The notes under the pieces were generated by a model, which was not told the origin of the DNA, made no database searches, and saw only the letters and a list, made by a program, of their open reading frames with translations. Positions 5,819-9,324 of a stretch of DNA of 9,324 bases are shown here, piece by piece. Origin of the DNA: Verrucomicrobia bacterium 12-59-8 (GTDB lineage: Bacteria; Verrucomicrobiota; Verrucomicrobiae; Verrucomicrobiales; Verrucomicrobiaceae); NCBI GenBank assembly GCA_002279765.1, contig NCCR01000300.1:1-9324 (forward strand), in the 5' to 3' direction. Position numbers and translations under genes: made by a program. Every line of letters starts with the position of its first letter. The stretch's first letter is position 1.

Positions 5819-7087
5819 CTAAAGCGCCTTATCATAGATGCTCTGGAATACTTCAGCGGCGTTCGGGTCGATGATGGTTATACCATTCTTGTCGAAACGT
5901 GCCGTAACTGTGGCTCCCTTGCCCTCCTGCAGGTATTTCCAGTTTAGATCCCGCACACGGGCGGCGGCATCCACGATGGCACAGGTAATGCGCGCATCTT
6001 CGGCGGTAGGATAAAGTGTGGCCACGGCATCCCGTGACTCTTGGGCAAACTTGACGCGGCAGACAGCCACCAACCCCACGGTCAGACTATCGACGCCATA
6101 GCCGATGTAGCCTTTGCTGCCATCAGGGCGGGTAACTTCGCGGGTAAAGTGGTTGTTGCTCGTGCGCGAGCCGCCGCCCTGGTTCCACCAGCGGAAGCCA
6201 CGATACTGCTGGTCGCTTTCGACCTTGCCGTCTGCACCGACGATCTCATGCCCCTGGTTCACCGGACCTTCAAAGTCAGCAGGAGTCACCCAGTTGTTAT
6301 GAAAGTTGATCGACATGCCGTTGTCGAAATCAACGCGCACCTGCACAGCATCGAAGGCATTGATGCCGTCGCGGATCAGCCGTTTCTTCTGGCCCACGGC
6401 GGTCAGGGACACAGGCTTGCTGTGGTAGTAGCTCCAGATCAGATCCGTCCAATGCGGACCGACGTAGCTGAAGGGATCGCTGCTTTCCACCCACTTGAAG
6501 GTGCTGGTGCTGACTTCGAGCGGCTCTTCGAGATAGGCAGTTCCATAGAGCGGCGCACCGATGCGGTTCTGGATGTCATCGCGAATGCGCAGGTGATCGG
6601 GGTCGTAACGCTTGTGCATATCGACGGCGACAATGAGGTTCTTTGCTTTGGCTGCTTCGATGATCTCGTCCGATTCCTGAATCGAGAGGCACATGGGCTT
6701 CTCGGTCAAGACGTGGACCCCTCTGCCGAGCGCGGCGAGGATCGGCTGTGTGTGAAGATGATCCGGCGTGGCAACGGCCATCACATCGAGGTCAGGGAAA
6801 GCGGCCAGGATGTCATCCCAAGGCGCATCCCCGTGGAAGGTTCGAGGCTCGTGACCGGTGAGGTCTTTGAAGGCGGCAGCCGCTTTCTGCGCTGATTTTT
6901 CGCTGCGCGTGGCGACGGCGACGAGATCAAACTTCACTCCGGCGAGTTCGCGTGAGTATTTGTCGAGGCCGACCCGGGCGAGCTGCCCGGCGATGCCGAA
7001 GCGCTGCAAGTCCGCGTAAGCACGCGCGTGAACATCTCCGCCGAACATGCCGGCGCCAACGAGGGCGATCTTGATGGTGGGTTCCAT
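5819..7087 (-). CDS. Gfo/Idh/MocA-family NAD(P)-dependent oxidoreductase
   Basis: This is a 422-residue cytoplasmic dehydrogenase of the glucose-fructose oxidoreductase / inositol dehydrogenase family. The N-terminal Rossmann fold starts immediately (IKIALVGAGMFGG), with the dinucleotide loop G11-A-G13-M-F-G16. The signature TEKPM holds the catalytic-type lysine K130 (E129-K-P131), and VATPDHLH lies at about 105-112. The C-terminal alpha/beta domain (about 155-390) carries GPHWTDLIW with H212 and D215. The aspartate usually found four residues before that histidine is replaced by Y208. The reading frame stays open upstream to 7351, but family homology begins at MEPTIK, so the ATG at 7087 was chosen. 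A second ATG at 7099 is possible. There is no signal peptide or Tat motif. The substrate, probably a sugar or polyol, cannot be assigned. Confidence 0.92.
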   Translation of the reverse strand: MEPTIKIALVGAGMFGGDVHARAYADLQRFGIAGQLARVGLDKYSRELAGVKFDLVAVATRSEKSAQKAAAAFKDLTGHEPRTFHGDAPWDDILAAFPDLDVMAVATPDHLHTQPILAALGRGVHVLTEKPMCLSIQESDEIIEAAKAKNLIVAVDMHKRYDPDHLRIRDDIQNRIGAPLYGTAYLEEPLEVSTSTFKWVESSDPFSYVGPHWTDLIWSYYHSKPVSLTAVGQKKRLIRDGINAFDAVQVRVDFDNGMSINFHNNWVTPADFEGPVNQGHEIVGADGKVESDQQYRGFRWWNQGGGSRTSNNHFTREVTRPDGSKGYIGYGVDSLTVGLVAVCRVKFAQESRDAVATLYPTAEDARITCAIVDAAARVRDLNWKYLQEGKGATVTARFDKNGITIIDPNAAEVFQSIYDKAL

Positions 7088-7139
7088 GGTATGCGGCATG
7101 GAACGCGAAGTCAGGCAGCATGCAACCGGGCAAGCTGAT

Positions 7140-7154
7140 ACCCGAATGCCGGGT
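7140..7154. repeat. Small inverted repeat in the oxidoreductase leader
   Basis: ACCCG (7140-7144) and CGGGT (7150-7154) are perfect arms around AATGC, 53 bases upstream of the oxidoreductase ATG. It could form a weak leader hairpin or be chance. Confidence 0.3.
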
Positions 7155-7177
7155 TCCCATGTTTTGGTGAGCTTGCG

Positions 7178-7191
7178 CTCGTTTGAACGAG
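7178..7191. promoter_or_regulatory. Operator-like 14-bp palindrome upstream of the oxidoreductase gene
   Basis: CTCGTT (7178-7183) and AACGAG (7186-7191) are perfect inverted arms around TG. The element lies about 90 bases upstream of the oxidoreductase start. Sugar-catabolic Gfo/Idh/MocA genes are often controlled by local repressors, so an operator is plausible, but no clear -35/-10 pair was found beside it. The left arm overlaps GAGC-TTGC-GCTC, a competing 4-bp hairpin. Confidence 0.3.
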
Positions 7192-7414
7192 TCCTATTTC
7201 CACCCAGCGCCTGACTTGAAGGAGGAAGCGGCGGACGGGCACCACAGCGGAACGCTCCGATGCCATTCGATGATCTCTCCCTGATTGACTTCTCCTGCCT
7301 TTGTGGGCCGCCCTTGGAGTGCGGTGATTGCGCCAGAAACAGGAATGTCACTTTCCATGTCTAGTAGCCATCTTCTGGCTGGAGTCCTTTCTGCGGCGTG
7401 GTGCATCCCCGCGT

Positions 7415-7443
7415 TTGATAACAGCACCCCTCGCTGCTAAAGC
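7415..7443 (+). promoter_or_regulatory. Weak promoter candidate for the repeat-protein gene
   Basis: TTGATA (7415-7420) is followed after 17 bases by TAAAGC (7438-7443). The -35 is fair (5 of 6) and the -10 poor. It would give a leader of about 45 bases before the ATG at 7496. It is the best pair seen in this gap on the plus strand. Confidence 0.25.
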
Positions 7444-7495
7444 AGAGGAGAGCCTGCCACTTTGAATTCTGGAATCTCATCCAAGCCGAACTCCA

Positions 7496-9187
7496 ATGTC
7501 TGAATTTCACAGCGATTCACTGGTTCCCTCCAGACATGGCGTGATCTCGCCCTTTGCCTTCTTTACGTGGTGCGCCATCGTGCTTATGGTGGTGGGAGTC
7601 ATCGCACTTTTTGTCAGCAAATTTGACTTTGCACGGCTGCGTGGCGCGGATCATTTCATCGGCAAGGCACGGCAGGCGATCTCCGCCAAGGACTGGCAGG
7701 CAGCCGTGGGGGCCATTCAGCACGTGCAGGGGCCTGCGCGTGAACGGGCGGAGTTCCTGCGAGTCCTGGCCGACTTCCTCGAAGCCACCCGCGCCGAGCC
7801 CGCCCTGCTGGACACCACCCTCATCAAACTGGATGGAAAAGGTCTCATGCAGCCTGTGGATTTCATCTGGGCATGCCGCCTGCGTTTGATGTCGGGAAAG
7901 ATAGAGGCCGCGCGGAAAGTGTTCGAACGAATCCCTGCATCTGCGCGCCAGACGGCCGACGTGATGAGGCTTAGCATGGAGCTGCTGAAAGAGGAAGGGC
8001 ATGTACTCGAAGCGGCAGAGGTAGAGAGCCAGCTCTTTGAAAAATTTACCGATGATCCTGAAACAATCGTGCGCAAGGCCATGCAGGACCTGCAGGGCGC
8101 ATTCCCGGAGGTCCAGCAGGCGACAGCCATCCGCCTGCTCAGTCAGCGCTCCGACCTGACCTTGTCCGCCGCCGTGCGTCTCCTTGAACTGGCTGACAGC
8201 CAGTCTGGCATTTCTGCAGGAGATCGACTGCCGATCATTTCCACCCTCATGCGCCTTGACCCGCTTCAGCGCGACCATCTGCTGGGTGCCGAAGTGAAGC
8301 GTTACGAGAAGGGGGACGCATTGGTTCAGACGCAACTGGCTTCATGGCTGGCAAAGGAAAAGGAATACGACAAGATCATGGCGTTGCTGCCGGATGCGAT
8401 GCTGGTGAAATCCCCCGTGCTGTTTCCGCAGGTCGCCCAGGGCCTTGCCGAGCAGGGGAAGTGGGCGGAGCTGATGAACCTGGTCAAAAGAGGCAAAAAA
8501 CTGCCTGTGTCGAATGCGCGCGCCGCCACCTGGAGGGCTCTGGCCACCAAGCACCTCCAGCCGGACAACGCCAAGGAGATCAGAGCCCAGTTGGAGGAAG
8601 CCATCCGGGAAGGCAACCTGGAGAAGAATGTACTGGCGGTCATGGGGGCCGCACGTCTGGCGGAAGAATGGGCCATGGCAGACCTGGCACTCAAAGCCTA
8701 CGAGACACTGGCCGTGCCAGGTTCTGCGCAGGAAGCGGACATGCTTGAAAATTGCTGGCGGTCGGCCGCCACCCTCAAAGATTCCAACGTGCTGCTCAAG
8801 CTGGCCGACAAACGGGCCCGGCTGAAACCTGCCAACGTCCAGATGGCCGTGCAGCGTGACTACATGCATTTGCTCTGTGGTGATCAGCTTGAAACGACAC
8901 TCGCATCCGCGCCGGTGCCTGCCGGCGAACCTGAGGGTGAAGTGGAGAGTGACGCCTCCCAGCTGCTCCAGGCCTTGAAAGCCTACCGCCTGAATGATCC
9001 GGCCCTGCTTGCGTCGGCGCTTGAAAAAGTTCGCGATGCACGGGCATTGAAAACTGGGGAACGCGCCGTTTATGCCGGTCTGCTGGCCGTCAATGGTCAG
9101 ACTGCAAAAGCCTTCCAACTGGCCGAATCCATCCATCCAGAGCTGCTGCTGGACGAAGAAGCAATGTTTCTACGGCTGGCCTTGTGA
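7496..9187 (+). CDS. Membrane-anchored helical-repeat protein of unknown function
   Basis: The 563-residue protein is not assigned to a characterised family. It has a short polar N-terminus, one transmembrane helix at about 17-40 (ending MVVGVIALFV) and then a positive patch (SKFDFARLR). The rest is almost entirely amphipathic helix pairs with TPR-like signatures, for example W67-type KDWQAAVGAIQHV, KIEAARKVFERIPA, KEKEYDKIMALLPDAM and EEWAMADLALKAYETLA. It has no catalytic motif. An acidic Pro/Gly/Glu linker (about 473-488) separates a last helical block (about 489-563). TPR-type superhelices bind other proteins, and the single N-terminal helix would tether this one to the inner membrane, so a scaffold or assembly role is inferred. 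The N-terminal orientation is not clear from the charges. The ATG at 7496 has no Shine-Dalgarno sequence. A GAGGAG at 7445-7450 is too far upstream to serve. Confidence 0.85.
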   Translation: MSEFHSDSLVPSRHGVISPFAFFTWCAIVLMVVGVIALFVSKFDFARLRGADHFIGKARQAISAKDWQAAVGAIQHVQGPARERAEFLRVLADFLEATRAEPALLDTTLIKLDGKGLMQPVDFIWACRLRLMSGKIEAARKVFERIPASARQTADVMRLSMELLKEEGHVLEAAEVESQLFEKFTDDPETIVRKAMQDLQGAFPEVQQATAIRLLSQRSDLTLSAAVRLLELADSQSGISAGDRLPIISTLMRLDPLQRDHLLGAEVKRYEKGDALVQTQLASWLAKEKEYDKIMALLPDAMLVKSPVLFPQVAQGLAEQGKWAELMNLVKRGKKLPVSNARAATWRALATKHLQPDNAKEIRAQLEEAIREGNLEKNVLAVMGAARLAEEWAMADLALKAYETLAVPGSAQEADMLENCWRSAATLKDSNVLLKLADKRARLKPANVQMAVQRDYMHLLCGDQLETTLASAPVPAGEPEGEVESDASQLLQALKAYRLNDPALLASALEKVRDARALKTGERAVYAGLLAVNGQTAKAFQLAESIHPELLLDEEAMFLRLAL

Positions 9188-9206
9188 GAAGCAGGCTGCT
9201 TCTTTT
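9187..9206 (+). terminator. Intrinsic terminator after the repeat-protein gene
   Basis: GAAGCA (9188-9193) and TGCTTC (9197-9202) form a 6-bp stem, extended by A9187-T9203, around the loop GGC and followed by TTTT (9203-9206). It begins directly at the stop codon. The stem is short, so termination may be partial. Confidence 0.55.
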
Positions 9207-9324
9207 GCAAGTGGGAGTCATCCTGCGTATCCGGTGTCCATGTCCCCGTGGCCAATGAGCTTGATTTTGTCGGTCCATCTACAGCGGCAGGACCGCTGAT
9301 TGAGCCAGTGCCTGGCGCAGCGTC

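Larger units (their letters stand above)
7088..7495. other. Divergent intergenic region without a convincing gene
   Basis: These 408 bases separate the oxidoreductase gene (leftward) from the repeat-protein gene (rightward). Open frames in it, including a 77-codon minus-strand frame from a GTG at 7427, use many rare codons (AGA, AGG, CTA, GGA) and show no recognisable motif. No tRNA, SRP RNA, RNase P or tmRNA signature was found. It holds two small dyads near the oxidoreductase side and a weak promoter-like pair near the repeat-protein side, listed separately. Confidence 0.6.

Noticed and set aside
6041..6895. 284-codon open frame on the plus strand inside the oxidoreductase gene
   Set aside because: It lies entirely antisense to a clear Gfo/Idh/MocA gene, has no recognisable motif, and is rich in Val/Asp/His in the way mirror frames of GC-rich genes are.
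7184..7206. tRNA-like 3' end (TTTGAAC...CACCCA)
   Set aside because: No acceptor, D or anticodon arms can be folded upstream and the T-stem does not pair correctly.
7203..7235. Resemblance of GGCGGACGGG to a conserved 16S rRNA segment
   Set aside because: The match is only about ten GC-rich bases, and the flanking sequence does not continue as rRNA.
7088..7351. N-terminal extension of the oxidoreductase by 88 residues
   Set aside because: The Rossmann fold starts at residue 5 from the ATG at 7087. The extension is low-complexity, Arg/Pro/Ser-rich, and contains neither a signal peptide nor a Tat motif.
7194..7427. 77-codon minus-strand frame in the large gap
   Set aside because: It begins at a GTG without a ribosome site, uses many rare codons, and overlaps the upstream extension frame. 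No homology is recognisable.
9185..9324. In-frame open stretch after the TGA of the repeat protein (possible readthrough or selenocysteine)
   Set aside because: About 45 codons without a stop are unremarkable at this GC content, and a hairpin with TTTT sits directly at the stop, which fits termination better. No selenocysteine element could be argued.
9279..9324. C-terminal end of a leftward gene entering from the right edge (TLRQALAQSAVLPL then TAG)
   Set aside because: Only 14 codons are visible and two other frames on the same strand look equally open, so it cannot be supported.

Overview
The window most resembles a chromosome segment of a member of the Verrucomicrobiota (Prosthecobacter/Verrucomicrobium-like). 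The reasons are a GC-rich sequence, a PVC-type heme-binding beta-propeller protein next to a secreted SGNH hydrolase, a small lysine-rich coiled-coil protein of a kind I recall from that phylum, and gene starts that all lack a Shine-Dalgarno sequence. The taxonomy rests on recognising families, not on a marker gene. No tRNA, rRNA, CRISPR array, insertion sequence or phage gene was seen.

Layout. (1) 1-163, minus strand: the N-terminus of a probable polyprenyl-phosphate sugar transferase running out of the window, divergent from aroD across a short AT-rich promoter region. (2) 224-2003, plus strand: a tight pair, aroD (type I 3-dehydroquinate dehydratase) followed after one base by a serine D-Ala-D-Ala carboxypeptidase (family S11) built as a lipoprotein with a charged coiled-coil stalk. 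(3) 2062-5380, plus strand: two exported proteins, an SGNH/GDSL esterase of the PAF-acetylhydrolase-like type and an 832-residue beta-propeller/HEAT-like/c-type heme protein, closed by a strong bidirectional hairpin terminator. (4) 5472-7087, minus strand: a Gfo/Idh/MocA-family NAD(P)-dependent oxidoreductase, then a small H-NS-like basic protein with its own putative promoter and operator-like inverted repeat. (5) 7088-7495: a 408-base divergent intergenic region without a convincing gene. (6) 7496-9187, plus strand: a membrane-anchored, all-helical repeat protein of unknown role, with a small hairpin terminator after its stop.

How the genes may work together. The sugar transferase and the DD-carboxypeptidase are envelope genes, and aroD is shikimate-pathway housekeeping. 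The esterase and the heme protein both carry signal peptides and are adjacent and co-directional, so together they look like a periplasmic module in which an acyl ester is removed and a sugar or alcohol is then oxidised, with electrons passing to the heme. The cytoplasmic Gfo/Idh/MocA enzyme would suit carbohydrate breakdown but lies on the opposite strand behind a terminator, so a pathway link is only a guess. No defence or mobile system was recognised. The most distinctive items are the lipoprotein-stalk carboxypeptidase, the esterase plus PVC-cytochrome pair, and the small nucleoid-type protein with an inverted repeat over its promoter.
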